Shown one piece after another: positions 12,329 through 24,930 of a stretch of 64,000 nucleotides of DNA. A program made the translations under genes and the position numbers. Under the pieces are notes generated by a model. That model searched no databases, was not told where the DNA came from, and saw only the letters and a list, made by a program, of their open reading frames with translations. Positions within the stretch are counted from its first letter, which is position 1. Every line of letters begins with the position of its first letter. The DNA is taken from NCBI GenBank assembly GCA_947396885.1, contig OX377205.1:71272969-71336968 (forward strand), in the 5' to 3' direction. The DNA comes from Heligmosomoides polygyrus polygyrus. Lineage: Eukaryota; Nematoda; Chromadorea; Rhabditida; Heligmosomidae.

Positions 12329-12436
12329 ATTATATACCATTTTCAGTTGAAATTCAAAGTTTCCAAATCAAATTCAACGTTGTTACACGGGGAGATTCTA
12401 GAAGAACGTTGAATTTTGACTGAGAATGGTATATAA
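12329..12436. repeat. Short palindromic MITE (tataccattttcag family)
   Basis: tataccattttcagttgaa at the left is mirrored at the right (tgactgagaatggtata). It is a 107-bp internally deleted relative of the 855-bp TIR transposon at 49,251-50,105, with which it shares the ends and the ttcaacgtt words. Confidence 0.75.
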
Positions 12437-12599
12437 CTCCACGATTTGATTGGTTGGCGATTAATATGGGATAATGATCCGAACAAGTAGAGTGAACGTT
12501 TTTTTTTCGCAAAATTTTTCCACTTTTGCGTAGATGTTTTAGACAAATATTTCTCGTTGTGGCAGTGACCCAGACATTTGACCTGATGGCTGAGTCCGT

Positions 12600-12890
12600 G
12601 TTCGGCAAGTTTGACGCCGATGACCACCTAAGGAGTGGTCTCCCGCTAACAAGTAAGTAGATCGCGAGCAGGCGAGGCGGGAAGCGGACTGCATAAAAGG
12701 CCGGCAGCAGGAGGCCTTGGCATGCTAAGGTCGGGTCCACGACTCCCCAGTTGTGGCTATTGTTCTCCTCATCTTCCCATTAATAAATCTTCTCTACTTC
12801 TCTCTTTCACCAAGTGGCTCTCGGAGCAGACGGGTCGCAGGAAGGAGACCCAGCAGATTTGTATACCAGGCAGAGAGGTATGCAACATTT
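12600..12890 (+). mobile_element. Candidate solo LTR or promoter-like block
   Basis: A GC-rich block with a TATA-like box (cataaaagg at 12,690), then about 90 bp downstream an aataaatc polyadenylation-like signal at 12,782 and a C/T-rich stretch. The TATA-to-AATAAA layout is that of an LTR, and the word aataaatcttctct resembles the equivalent site at 38,543. No partner LTR, gag-pol reading frame or target duplication was found, so this is tentative. Confidence 0.3.
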
Positions 12891-12899
12891 CTGTAGAAA

Positions 12900-13390
12900 T
12901 TCTTTTTGTAGGATTTTTTTTTGTAGGAAAAAAGTTCTCATGTTTTGCCATCTCAACCGGAGCATTGTAAACGGTTCTTAGAAGATATTGAATATCTCCA
13001 TTATTTGCATTTTTTTAAAGAATTCTTTTCTTTTATTTTGTTTCTGGCGAATGTTGTCGTTGAACGCACTTTACTACACTTACTTAAACCTACACAATGC
13101 GCTTTTAAAGTGAATAAACGATATCAAACAAAATTGGCTAACACAAAAATCTCGTCGTCCTTATTAGTACACCCCGGTGCAAAATTATAGGTTCGGGGGT
13201 GAACCTCAGCGATGTTGCCGTCGTATTCCTCACTATCGAAAACCTCTATAGAAGAATTCTAAGCAGGTTATCTTATCTTGTGCAGGATACCACGAACTTT
13301 TATTGAAAATTTAAAGAATGGAGCCCACGACAAGATATAAGTTCGCTTCATAAAAAACCTGATTAATCACAGCAGTACCTACAGACGAAG
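12900..13390. other. No gene recognised
   Basis: AT-rich unique-looking DNA. No motif to report. Confidence 0.4.
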
Positions 13391-13395
13391 TGAAA

Positions 13396-13830
13396 CTAGT
13401 ACTTCGTCACATCACCTTTGCTGTTAACAATAACGAAAATTCTATTTGGCATACGTCCGATTAGGATATTAGTAACAGTTTGCTCAACATTGGTCCATGT
13501 ATGATGTATGGCGTTCTTCAGTTCAGAAACCGGAGTGTAAGTGATCCATTTTTGTACACTCTGCGTACATAAATGGTCCACAAGTTTTGTATAGGGCTGA
13601 GATCTGGAGGACAACTAGGTTACTCCAGAAGTTGAATTCTATTGGAGCTAAGCCAACCAGTACCGCGCGACTTTGTAAGCATAACAGAGGCGAGAATATT
13701 GATAGAGGTGGTAGGTCAAGTTGAAGATCGTGTGCTCCCCTCCTACACTGTGAGTACACTGGCACCTCACCGACACTAACAAATTGCATTTGAAGCATTT
13801 TTCTGGCATTCTGCCGCTGATTCATGTTGT
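13396..13830 (-). pseudogene. Tc1-like transposase, C-terminal remnant
   Basis: The frame at 13,396-13,614 ends with TVTNILIGRMPNRIFVIVNSKGDVTKY and a stop. This is the characteristic C-terminus of Tc1 transposases (SMPRR ... KGG.TKY). Further upstream on the minus strand, about 13,640-13,680, LAPIEFNFWSN corresponds to the SPDLNPIENLW box but is in another frame, so at least one frameshift separates them. The catalytic DDE core upstream is not recognisable. Relic of a TA-targeting cut-and-paste element. Confidence 0.75.
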
Positions 13831-14079
13831 TCCTGTGTCAAAATTTCTTACATTAACAATGAGAACAATTCATTGGAGTAAAAGCTTCATACAAAATCGC
13901 ATTTGGCATATTTCGGACATTGCTGGTGAATTACGAGATGTCGACAAATAATAAGTAATAAAAACATCTTACCGTAGCAAACTCCAAAAACAAGTGCAGA
14001 TATGGAAATCTCTATGGAAATCCGATACTATGGTAAAAGTGCAAAACACGACGTAGCATGGGAACCGAACACCAGACCA

Positions 14080-14310
14080 CGGGACATGAGGCGTGCCCTC
14101 TACCACTGCGCCACCCAGCCGACGACACCGGGAGCTTGCGCTGCCGTGAAGGGCTCGCTCTGCGGACCGTTAACCATTACACCCTCGTACTCGTTTGCCT
14201 CAAGGATTCGGCAAAAACAAAACATGTTCTGTTGCTATTTGGAGGACCGGGATTCTCCCTATAGTACTCGTTCTTGCCGTTCCGGCGTACCGTTCAGTCA
14301 GTTCCCTTGT
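14080..14310 (-). repeat. SINE-D family copy with tRNA-like head
   Basis: On the minus strand a tRNA-like segment (A box ctgggtggcgcagtggtag, degenerate B box gtgttcggttcc) lies at about 14,055-14,125. It is preceded by the family body shared with 11,640-11,813. Further partial copies are at 26,830-27,060, 27,600-27,730 and 53,435-53,520. Transcription by RNA polymerase III is expected for intact members of such families. Confidence 0.7.
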
Positions 14311-14319
14311 GAGGGCGAT

Positions 14320-15210
14320 TCAAGGACTGGGATAAATGGCCGCCCATTTTGCCTAAGCACCTCGTCAACCCTACTTTTTCGAATATCAACCTAGGTGCAA
14401 ACCGGTAAGCCCCGTCAAACGACCTACAGTTGGTTCTGACGACGTCGCTACCGTTTCTGCTGGTAGCTGAGTGGTAATTGAGGTGTACTGCGTGATTCAT
14501 TAGTTACTCTATCGTTCATAACGACATGCACGTAAACTCCTTTCACGCATAGCTTACAGTACAAAAGGAAAGGCAAAATATCAGCTGTGGTCAAGCAAGC
14601 TACACTCATCTCAGATGCACATTTCTGGATTCCTTTCAAAGTCCTAAATGGTTCCAACGACTTTTTAGACGAAATTTCTCGACTCGAACGCCGGAACGGC
14701 GCTCGTCGCAAAGTGCTAACTCTTCGCATTTGATGGAATTAACGCATAAGTCTGGGACTTTTGGGACGCACGGTATTTCATGTCACCGTCAACAATAACG
14801 AGTCGAAGTAGATATCATTAGCATACGTCGACCTCTGGCAATTTGTCTGGGTAGGTAACGGATGCCTTTGCCACCGAGCGTAAAAGGCCTTGGAATATTG
14901 GGAGTAGTGAACGATGGTCATTGTTTTTGCGGACATTACAAAACGAAAAATTGAAAAAGATTGTTTTCTGATAGTTGTCTTTTAGAGTACAAAGGTCTAG
15001 TGACAAAATATTTTAGAAGCAATAGTATTTTTGCATGGACCGCAGCTTTTTTGGTATTAGCTGAAAAATTGGTAATAAAATGAGGAAAGCATCTTTTGCC
15101 ATAAAACTTAAAGGAATCTTTTTATTATAAAGTTTAGTAGTTATCCTAATAATAACAGACTATTTATCATCATATTTATTTATGTTTATATATCACCGTT
15201 CATTGTTAGC
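14320..15210. other. No gene recognised
   Basis: No family signal. AT-rich toward the right end. Confidence 0.4.
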
Positions 15211-15216
15211 ACACCC

Positions 15217-15217
<1 letters not shown>

Positions 15218-15260
<43 letters not shown>

Positions 15261-15262
15261 AT
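15218..15262. repeat. (AAAT)n microsatellite
   Basis: About 11 uninterrupted copies of aaat. Confidence 0.95.
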
Positions 15263-15269
15263 TTATCGG

Positions 15270-17820
15270 ATAATTTTTTTTATTTCTAAGTTTAAATAGT
15301 TGATCTATCACTTCTTGTCATGAATAGCGTATATGTTTAAGACTTTATAGCAGACAAATCAACTTTGTTATAGACACCATTGGTGCTACGACGGCGAAAA
15401 ACTAAGTGAAACGCAATGCAAAGAGATGCCAATAACAAACTATCAAAATCGAGTCCAATCCATCGAAAAAAGCTGTTTCGCCTTCGGAGCACAGGTTTGT
15501 TATAACTCCTCGTGAATGTGAAGAGTGATGGCCTGTGCGCAGATCGAATTCCACTTGTTTGATTGGTACGGGTGACGACGACGCGGTTAGCCAAATTTGC
15601 CCTAACCATAATTGAGCTAGCGAAGGAAACAGAGTAGTTCCTTAACGCAGAATACGTTTCCAATTTAGTAATAAAATATTTACATATATACATGACGGAA
15701 CGGCCGCGTTCGACAGCTCCTAAATGTATTTAGCAGGCTACTAACAAGAAACTAACAGAGCAAATAAGAAAGAAGTCTTCATCTTGTGCTGATCGATAAA
15801 GATTTAAAAGCAGGTTTTATTCACAGCTTGGAACGTTATGTCGAATACAACTGTACTTTGATCGCGAGACGAGGAGGAAGCGCTCAGCAGACGCAGCTGG
15901 CTGGCTGGAGGCACAGACCATCTAGGTAAATACCGGCCACGGTCGGACGGCTGACCACTCCAGATAACACTTGTGTAGGGCGGCTTGTGTAGGGAGAAAC
16001 TACACCTCAGACGGCAGTGAACGGCGAGTGAACGGGGAGAGGCAAAGGGGGAATAAGGGAACGAACAGGGCAGCTTCCCGTGTTTGGACAGCAAATGAGG
16101 CTTGGGGCAGGCACGAATGGTTCTGAAGCATACAAGAAGTCCCCTGCAAATGTCTGCGGACTGCACTTATCAATTCTGCCCATGAATTGCCCTGGATGGA
16201 TTGAACACTGTCGTGCCAGATTCGAAGTTAGAACGGACATAACTAACGTAAGACAGTCTGAGGTGACTAACTTAGTTGTCAACGAATTGTTGACGGTTTT
16301 CGAAGAGAACGCTATCTTAAGCACTCCCACTACAATACTGGCGTTGACTCCATAATAAGCGTTGGGACTTCCCAAGATGACAATAGCATTAAGGCGCTAA
16401 ATTGGCTGTCAAAGTAAACCACTGTAACTTTACAAGGGGATCAGTGAGCTCGGTCTGGAGATCGTCAACGAGGTCAAGACGGTCTTATACATTATTCTGA
16501 GCCCTACAAGAAGTCCATATGCAGGGCGGGCAGAGATTGCAGAACTGTGTTTCGTTTTTGCTAAATGCCTTTGGGTGGTCCAAAAATGGCAAAAAACGGT
16601 ATCACTTCGGGGCGGGTTGACGAGCCAAAAGTGGCACCTCAAATGGCCTTCTCGTGCTAAGAAGTTAGCCTACAAAAGGTTCGGAGCTTCAACTATGTAT
16701 AGCTGAATCACTGCAATCGGATAATTTCATAGGTTTCCTAAAAAGCCGCGGAATGTTTTCAAGTGATTCATTCGCAACGAATACCTACGGCAGCGTCTGT
16801 ACGGCCGAGTGGATAATGATCTGGGATAAACTATGACGCTCTTCGTGCACCTCTGGCACGCGACAGATATCATTGAGATGTAAGTGGTGCTTACTCAAGA
16901 GCTTCGCAGATGGCACAAGTGAAATAAAATATTCCGAACTCATAATGCTCGAGCCCCCTCAAATATATCAGTGCGAGGCACGCCTACTTACAAGCACATA
17001 AATGCTACTGCATGTACTCGAAATGGGCTAAGTTGATATGGTGAGCTGAAGGAGATCTTAGACAGCGTAAAGAAAAGAACTCAAAAGGTGTGGTCAATTG
17101 TTCACGGGTGCGTTAGATGGTCCACATCTCGGTGTTTCTTGCATTCGCCGGGCCCATATTCCGCTAAAAGCAAGGACTAAATATTCACCCAAATGGTCAT
17201 GCGCAGTCCGGAGCAGTGGTGGCACAGAACGCGTGTGCGTAAAATTTTGATTCCATGAGGCACAATTTTTGCTCCGAAGTTGGCCCACATGCTGACTACG
17301 GATGTGTAGCAATTTTTTTGTTGAAAAAAGCAGAAGAAACCCAGATCGGAAGGATTCGAAATGGCACGAAACCGCAATGCAAAATGCAAAAACGGAAATG
17401 AAACACATGGGCCGTTTGATCGAATTCGCATCAAAATCAATTATTTTTCAATGCATTTCTTCTTGTACAAAATGCAGAGATGAGCGAAATCCCACCATAT
17501 GTATATAAATCCCTCGCAGATTGATGCTCACGCTCACCAGAACGTACTGAAAAGAAGCATGGCTTGGAGCAAAAAAATGCTATTTCTCAAGCTAGGATTT
17601 GCAAAGTAACGTAGGAGGCACATCCCGCTATAACAGCATGCGATATCTTCACTTCTTCCTTAACCAGTTCCTTCTACAGCTATGTATACCACCGACGACA
17701 TGGTTGGACTATTCCTAGATGCTTTTTCAGAGTTCAATAGGCAATCTTAGCCAGCTAAAATAACAGCTTAAGGTAGGCATTGAACAAGGCCGAATATTAA
17801 AAAAAACATCTAGAGAAGAT
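15270..17820. other. No gene recognised
   Basis: Several 60-120 codon frames, none with a family signature. No terminal repeats seen. Confidence 0.4.
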
Positions 17821-17828
17821 GCAATTTA

Positions 17829-18695
17829 CCAGGCTGTCCAATAATTCTTGTGCGAAATTTTCACCGTTTTTAATTTTTTTCAACTTTATTGAAAAACAAG
17901 TCTAATCAACAATATAATCACCACAGTTATCTACAACAGTGGCCCATCGATTGGGCAGGTCGCCGATGCCCTTCGCCCAGAACTCCGGGGGCTGCGACTC
18001 GAAGAAGTCCGGGATGTCGAATTTGAGGTTGTCGTAGTTGGTGAATTTTCTTCCGGCCAAACGGTGGTAGTCGGAGGGGGCGAGGTCCGGGGAATACGGC
18101 GGATGGGCAACCGTCTCCCAGCCGAGCGTCGCCAACTTCTGCTGGGTCTCCTTCGCCACGTGGGGGCGCGCATTGTCGTGCAGCAGGTGGACCGAGGCCC
18201 GCCGGGGACGCTTTTCTCGGATGGCGGCAGGTAGTTTCTCGAGGTGATCGGTGTGGATGGAGGCGGTGACCGTCCTGCCTTGCGGGAGCAGCTCGAAGTA
18301 CAGCATGCCCTAGGCGTCCCACCAGCAGCAGAGCATGATCTTCAGCGGGTGCAGGTCGGCTTTCGGCGTCGTCGGCGGCTCTTCTCCGCGCGGGATCCAG
18401 ACGGCACGGCGTGCGACGTTGTCGTAGAGGACCCAGCTCCCATCCCCAGTGACCAGGTCCTCGAGAAACTCCTTGCGATGCGGACGACACTCGTAGTACA
18501 TGAACGTACGAATTTGACCCTGGTCCATTTTGGCTTGTACTGGTAGCTAGACGAGGCGACTGCACCTTATATACCTAGCGTGGAACTCTGGAGAACCTTC
18601 TAGAACGTTTTTACACTTGCCTGATATTATAATACTTCTAAGAAAAACTATAGAATTTTGAAAATTTTCGGACAGGAATTATTGGACAGCCTGGT
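17829..18695 (-). mobile_element. Compact mariner element, 867 bp, both TIRs, TA flanks
   Basis: The termini ccaggctgtccaataattc (17,829) and its near-perfect complement (ending 18,695) are flanked by TA on each side. They extend about 33 bp with few mismatches. The interior codes on the minus strand for an internally deleted transposase. The coding part (17,940-18,530) is much richer in G and C than the surrounding DNA, which suggests recent arrival or a different codon history. It is an intact non-autonomous structure that an active mariner recognising these ends might mobilise. Confidence 0.92.
17902..18528 (-). pseudogene. Mariner transposase with internal deletion and one nonsense codon
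   Basis: Translation starts with MDQGQIRTFMYYE, the usual first residues of a mariner transposase. It jumps directly to HRKEFLEDLVTGDGSW, so about 130 residues carrying the helix-turn-helix domains are deleted in frame. The catalytic triad is complete: VTGDGSW, HDNARPH, and SPDLAPSDYH with exactly 34 residues between the second and third Asp. A single in-frame TAG at 18,310-18,312 interrupts the frame after CCWWDA. A second small deletion follows SDYH, where RLAGRKF replaces the longer usual segment. The natural stop follows GDYIVD at 17,902. DNA binding should be lost; the catalytic core is nearly intact. Confidence 0.9.
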
Positions 18696-18699
18696 ATAA

Positions 18700-19630
18700 T
18701 ATATCACCATTGAAGAGCACGCGATGTAGTCTTGATGTAGGTGAGCGCATGGCGCGATCTTCACTGAACCTTCATTTCATAACATTGTAATATTAATATA
18801 TGCTTATAAACTTGCTGTAGCCATTTGTGGCTAGCGGAACAAGAGTTCTATGATGATTCAAACGATTAGTGTATCTAAATATTAGCAAACAATAGACCGC
18901 ATATTGCAGCAATTTTATGTAATTCGCGAAATCATTCCTATCAGTCCAGAACTAATGCTAAACCAGAATAAATGGAGCACGAAGCGGAACAGAACAGGAC
19001 GAAAAACAAAGTTCGGAACAAGAGACGGAAGTTTCCGATGTGACTTCAAGATCATTCCCCTCCCCCCTCCTCCCTCCACCCCCAGCGCCCCAAGGAAGGA
19101 TTCGTAGAATTGGCGTATTCTCCTCACAATATAAGCAAAGCTTAGAACCAAAAGCAAATTGAACGAACCGACAAAAACCAAACGCACATGGGACGTTCTG
19201 CCACCAATTTTCCTCACACCAGCGCCATTGATTCGTCGAAGATAGAACAGATCAAACTTGTCAATCAACAATCATTCAAAAGGAGTCTTTAAAAAGTTCG
19301 GCTAAACCGGTGATGTGGGAGGACCTCACTGAATACTCTCTCAACCCTTAGAAATACTTCAAGCCGCCTACTACAGCGCGGTATTTTGCGTTTCAAGGCG
19401 ACATCGGATCACACCGCCCTCTGTAAGGCATCTTGCAAGCGCTCCTAGGTGCCAGTCTCTTTAGATTCTTCAAATTAGAGAAATTGTGAAGAAAACTATT
19501 TGTTAGTCACATGGGCGGCAGATGATTACTACAGCAGAGCAAATTCTAGGGACCATTTAAAGCGTGCTAAACATGGCAGTAAGCAAATTAGACTGTAAGA
19601 AAAGCTCTGCCAGTTTTTGCTACTAGTCAA
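18700..19630. other. No gene recognised
   Basis: No recognisable exon or element. A short pyrimidine-rich run lies at 19,055-19,085. Confidence 0.4.
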
Positions 19631-19639
19631 CCGTCGTCT

Positions 19640-19990
19640 CGTTGATGCTCATCTCAGCTCATCGAGCTTGCAACCTCTGCATTCGTCCCTGTCGTGTGCT
19701 AGAATGCCTTAATGGATCCTTCTCACGCGAGTGACTCGAAGAGCGTCATAGCGTTCGTGTTCAGGGCTTTCGCAAAGAAGTCTGACCAACACGTTGTTGG
19801 GCGTTCTGCTATTCTTTCGGCATTCCGCAGTATCCAGCCGGTGACGGCTCTTGCTCAGCAGGTGTCTGCGGAACGCATTACGTGGCCGGTCCACCTAGTT
19901 TTCTACGACTTACGATTAGTCCATGCGACAACGTCCCTGATCTTCGAACATCGACGGAGCTCGGAACTGCGTAGGACTTCTTTCAATTGA
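19640..19990 (-). pseudogene. RTE-like reverse transcriptase, C-terminal scrap
   Basis: Minus-strand pieces in alternating frames match the end of the RTE-like polyprotein also present at 21.8-23.2 kb: RAVTGWI, then SDFFAKAL, then YDALRVTRVRRIH. Several frameshifts and stops are present. No catalytic box is included. Confidence 0.65.
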
Positions 19991-19994
19991 GTGA

Positions 19995-21220
19995 GTCGTA
20001 TCACCCCGATTTCCCGCGGAACTACAGTGATCGCGTGGTGGTTATCCTACTTTCGTATGACCTCTCGCTATCTGTGTTCAAAAAATCACAGCTCCACTAA
20101 CCATAATATTTTCACTGAAACTGAAAACCGTTTACTATTACCACATCTCCGGCAAAATGAAGCAGATGCCTACTACTGCTTTCTGCGTCACTTCTTTAGA
20201 TTGTTCTTCAGATTTCCGTGATCTGGAATACTTCAAATCTGATTGCATACTCAGCCAGCTGTTTTCGCAGCACTATTTCTTTAATAGGCTGTCCAGATAT
20301 ATGTGGAATGGCGAGCGTTAAGGCTAGAATATTAGGTGACAAGGATCTTCGGTCTTCAGTTTGTTCAACAGCGCTTCCAGAAGCGATCCTGGAATAGAGC
20401 GGAGACATCCAGAGCAATAGGTACTGATTTTCCTCAGATCTTGGGATGATTCAACGAAGAGTAGCTTTAACAAAAACGGATTTTCGGATAATCAAAACAA
20501 CTGATTCATATTCGGGTATCATATCAGATATCCGAATCGGGCTGGATACTAGATTTCTGACCAAAAGCTGTTGTTTGAATTAATCGAAATTCCAGTCTGG
20601 TGGAAATCGGCCCAATATGAATCGTCCGATGATCCGGGCTTTTGAAAAATACCATTGTTCGCAAGATATGTACTTTCAACCGGGGTTTGAAAAAATGACG
20701 TATACGAACTATCCTAATCGGCGTCGGATCCCATGTCTAATAGGGTTGACTCCTGGACGTCGTGACTCCTTGGCGTAAGTTGGTTCTCGAGCGGGATGGG
20801 GCAGTGTGGTGATGGGCGATTCGTGCTCTTTGACTTCGCGTCATTCTGCAAACCGCCAGGGAGGGACGTATAAACAGGGCTCAGAAGGAGAACAGAGCTG
20901 ACACAACTACTGAGGAGCCTGTGGGAAAATCGATGCAGGAAAATAGCATTCGATATAGCAGTCGAAATCGCTCTATTAAAAACAGGCCGTCGATTGATGA
21001 GTTGGACATCCAAAATAATACTGAGCCACGAAAGTAGCGTGCGATTATGTTGAACGCTTTTTTACAGACACAGCGCTGAGCTGTCGTTGTGGTGCGAACA
21101 CAATGACACGTTATCTGCTGCAAGTGCATAACGAGCGATCTGTTGCCAATTTTGACCTGTTCTGCTTCCTAAGTCTGAAGTATTTAGCGGATTGTAATTG
21201 TCTGTGAGGTGTGTGGAGAG
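19995..21220. other. No gene recognised
   Basis: No family signals. Confidence 0.4.
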
Positions 21221-21224
21221 CAGT

Positions 21225-21505
21225 CGGAGGAAGAGCCAGCGGTAGAGTGCACCCGATATTTGATTCCTGGTTCCGATTTCTCGCCTAGGCCAACCAAGCC
21301 TTCCATCCCTCCTGGGTCGGTGAATTGGTATCAGACTTCTCTGGCAAGGGCAAAGCACTGACTTGCTCATCGGATGGCCACGCAGGTCATTGTATGGCCA
21401 GATACGCATTAAAATCGCCTCCACGACATCCTGTGGAAGAACGTAAAAGTAGAATACCTGGCACATTCCACATAGGGATTTAGCAACGCCGTCCTCTGCT
21501 CTTAT
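21225..21505 (+). repeat. SINE-A copy, plus orientation, nearly complete
   Basis: The head (cctggttccgatttct at about 21,268) is followed by ccaaccaagccttcc, tcggtgaattggtatcagac, ggccagatacgcatt, and the tail acgccgtcctctg. The layout equals the copies at 37.2 and 45.4 kb. The head carries a degenerate B-box-like ggttccgattt, consistent with a tRNA-derived origin. Confidence 0.75.
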
Positions 21506-21779
21506 TCTATTTCTACTGTTCGGCAAATAGCAAATAGCGTCTGAGCCTGAGAAGGCAATGCAGAGCAGCGCTGGAAGAGGACCTTAAGAACAGGAGCGCG
21601 AGTGTTGGATGAAGGTACGAAGATGGGTATGGGCATCCGCAACACCCGTCAGAACTTCGCCAACTTCAAGATCGAGATGACTGCCCTCCGACAACCCCTT
21701 AGACCGTTATCTTCGGCAGAAGAGCAATGTAAAAAGTCATCCACGAATTCTACACTGATCTTTTCAATTACTGCATCCA

Positions 21780-23250
21780 TCAGCTGCCCCATGCCCCATC
21801 TTCAGCAGGATGGATGCGCCGTCCCCTCTGTTCTCCCTTCCGAAAATACGCCATCTCGTCGGTGAAGAAGCGTACAGCACTTGATTCCGACAGGATCAGA
21901 CCCGAACAGATGAAGAATCTCCCGCCAGCGCTCATCAACACCCTGCGCGGCTCTTCACGCGCACCTATCGGAGTGCAAGGTTCCATCTCGGTAGAAGAAT
22001 AGCAAGACTGTCCTGTTGCACAAGGAGACGTGCGCGACATCGAGAACCGTCTACAAACTGTTCAATCAAGTCATTCTGACCAAGATCGGCATTACGCTAA
22101 TTGAAGGGAGCTACGGGAACAAGGAGGATTTCAGAGAGGATTCAGCATGATCGAACACCTCTAAAAGCTAGGAAACCATCGAAGGATCGTGAGTGTACAA
22201 GCTCCGCTGTGTCTTACGTTTATTGTCCTAAAGAAGACAGTCAACTCTACAGAAACCCATCAGACAAGGTAGCTCCTCCCATACATCGGATACCTCTAAA
22301 GCTGTACAACGGATTCATCACCAATCTCTCCCCATTCTATTGCGACGCGAAGAGAGGCGGGATATCATATCCCCGATGCTCTTCAGTGCCACTCTCAAGA
22401 AAGCCATTCGCAACTTATCTAAGAATGGGAAGACATGGTAGTGAAGGTCTGCAGCTGTACCATCTTCGCTTTGCTGACGACATCGTGCTCGTAACACCGA
22501 GCATCAGCCAGGCGGAGCAAATGCTGGCCGACTTCGATCGTCTATGTGGGAACGTGGGACTGCAGCTGAATCTTACGAAGGCGATGTTCATGAGGAGCGG
22601 ACGAGTTTCTGGTGTCTCATTCTCGCTCAACGGAACGAACATCTCCGAATGCTCCAGCTATGTGTATCTGGGTCGCGAACTCAACATGGCCAACGACCTA
22701 GCACCACAGCTGAGCAGGAGGAAAAAAGCGGCTTGGGAAGCTTTCAAGAGCGTCGAAGAAGTCGCGAAGAAGACGAAGAACGTCCGACTCCGTGCCCACC
22801 TATTCGAATCCACTGTTCTTCCTGCCCTAGCATACGCCTCAGAGACCTGGGCTATACGAAAGCAGGATGAACACGCGATCAGCGCAGCGTGGAATCGAGA
22901 GGACGATGCTCGGAGTGACACGACTCACGCAAGTGAGAGAAGGCCTCCGGAGCTTCGCCGACGCTCGAAAATCAGGAGCGTTGCCGCATGGCTACAGTCG
23001 TCGAACATTGGGTGGGCCACAGTGCGCGTTCGCACACATGCCTAATGATATTCGTCATCAAAAGAACACCACGACCCGGCAGCACGTCGCTCGTACTTCT
23101 CGGCAAGCGCTGAGCAAGCGATATAACAACCTTCGAGTCCATCAAGCGAGGAGGATCCATTGGAACACTCTGACGCACGTTAGAAATGAATGAACACGTC
23201 GGCGTCCGCTGAGGTGTCGATGGCTTATTGGGCGAGAGTGGCACGAGTGA
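21780..23250 (+). pseudogene. RTE-like reverse transcriptase relic
   Basis: A degenerate polyprotein read across frames. The N-terminal piece at 21,814-22,002 has AISSVKKRTALDSDRIRPEQ and LINTL. The longest frame (22,101-23,045) holds LYNGF, FYCDAKRGG, then the catalytic box LRFADDIVL at about 22,463-22,492, LNLTKAMFMRSG, YVYLGRELNM, LPALAYASETWAIRKQ. A frameshift near 22,900 moves the C-terminus into another frame (RGIERTMLGVTRLTQVREG, then ARRIHW). The box that normally includes KKAFDSVE is missing, so there is an internal deletion. It belongs to the same lineage as 19.7 kb and is related to 55.6-58.1 kb. Inactive. Confidence 0.85.
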
Positions 23251-23259
23251 ATCGTACTG

Positions 23260-23880
23260 CACTGGGCACTGAATCTGCCATGGTGCACGTCGCACTCTCC
23301 TGGATGCAATTACACCATTGACCCATCAGAAACGCAAAGTAGTTTTATTAAGCACACAAACCAGTGCCAAACTTCAATAACAATACTACGAAATACCCTC
23401 GTGCGCAAATGGAACATCCCTAACTTCGGCGGAATTGGTTATTTACGTGGAAAATGTGAAAGCTACACCTGAAAGAGAAAACAAAGCGATGAAAGAAGCC
23501 TCGACTGTATTAGCTACACTTACTTATACAAGGAAAACCTTCCAAACATGACAACAAAGAAACCGCTGCTTCAAACAAACGACACAGTCGAATGCTCATC
23601 AAACCGTTACATTTCACACCCTAAGTGCGATAACAGCGGCTAACACATGAGATGCATAACGTGATGAAGTGGAAATATAAACTGGCGTGTAACTCTGCAA
23701 CAAGAGGAACCCTCTAAACGTGTTGATACCCATTGAGTGCTTCCAGGTCCATCTGTCCCGTTGTAATCGCCCTGAAATAGTACTACGATTATGGATCTTG
23801 ATACCAATGACCTTCAGTTGTTCACGTTCCTGTTAATTTTTTCTTTTTGTTGGTTCTTGTTTATTATTGATTTATTGTTT
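23260..23880. other. No gene recognised
   Basis: Unique-looking DNA between the retroelement relic and the long-TIR element. Confidence 0.4.
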
Positions 23881-24404
23881 CACCCGTGCGTTGTACTTTC
23901 ACGACACCAGAGCTGGAGAAGAGGTCGAAAATTTTTTTTCGCTCAAGCTTCTCCCAGGGGTGGGGGGGGGATGGTGTGACTATTTGGGGTGTTGATCACG
24001 AAACTGACATCTATTTTTAAAATTTCGGCCCATTACGGTAGGTTACGGTAGGTAGGGGGGACCAAGGCTGTCTAGGTCATCGTGACCAGGAATGCACATT
24101 TAACGGTTAACGATTTAACCGATTTAACGAATTAACGGAATTTTTCGTTAAAATCTGGCTTAACGACTTGACGGAAATTTTTAGAATCTCAATTGTGGCA
24201 TGCCTCATCCTCTAGATTAGGACTGTTCCTGAAGAAAAAACTATTGAAATCAGCAAGACTATTTTAATAATTTCATGAATTTGTTTTTAATTTTTGGAAA
24301 TAATGCAGTTTGAGGGCGTGTGTTGCGCATTCGGAGGTGCCGGCTGCTGCGTGAGCCTATACCAGATTTCTTTTTTCGGGATTCTCCCCCCACCCCCCCC
24401 CCCC

Positions 24405-24590
24405 ACTCCTCGAAGCCAACCAAGCCTTCGATCCCTCTAGGGTCGGTGAATTGGTACCAGACATGTGTGGGAAGGATAGAGCGCTGACTTCTTCATTGGC
24501 TGGCCACCGCAAGTCATTGTGTGGCCAAATACGCATTCATATCGCGTCCATGACATCCCGTAGAAGTAAAATCGTGGCACGCCAACGAAT
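24405..24590 (+). repeat. SINE-A copy inside the hAT
   Basis: Contains gccaaccaagccttcg, ggtcggtgaattggtacc, ggccaaatacgcattc and catcccgtagaagtaaaa. The head and final tail are missing. Being internal to the hAT it may either have travelled with it or inserted later. Confidence 0.75.
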
Positions 24591-24930
24591 CTACAAAGAT
24601 ACTGCTATAACCGTCTCGTAAGATATGCCTATCCACACCCGGAACAGTCAAGACGGGAAGAATGCTTTCGGACACTGAACGTACTTTCAACGATTATAGA
24701 GAAGGCTAATAACAAAAATTAGGAAAGCTACTTTTCGTAAACGTTAACCATCGACGACGTGTCATACCTTTTCGGCAGTGTGGGACCGTGTGACACGATG
24801 TCGTGTCACGGTTCCGATGTTGTAAAGAATGGAGTGGTCCCACGCACCCAGCACTCGAAAATCGTGCGTTCGACACAGTGATAAGGAAGGGGGGGGGGGG
24901 GGGGAGGAGGGAACGCCGGGTACCTGCCTG

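Noticed and set aside
14002..14394. 130-codon plus-strand frame
   Set aside because: Runs through the SINE-D copy; a similar frame exists on the other strand at 11.3-11.8 kb for the same reason.
17927..18565. 212-codon minus-strand frame overlapping the mariner
   Set aside because: It is a GC-rich shadow in another frame of the mariner transposase, which has all family motifs in the 17,902-18,528 frame.
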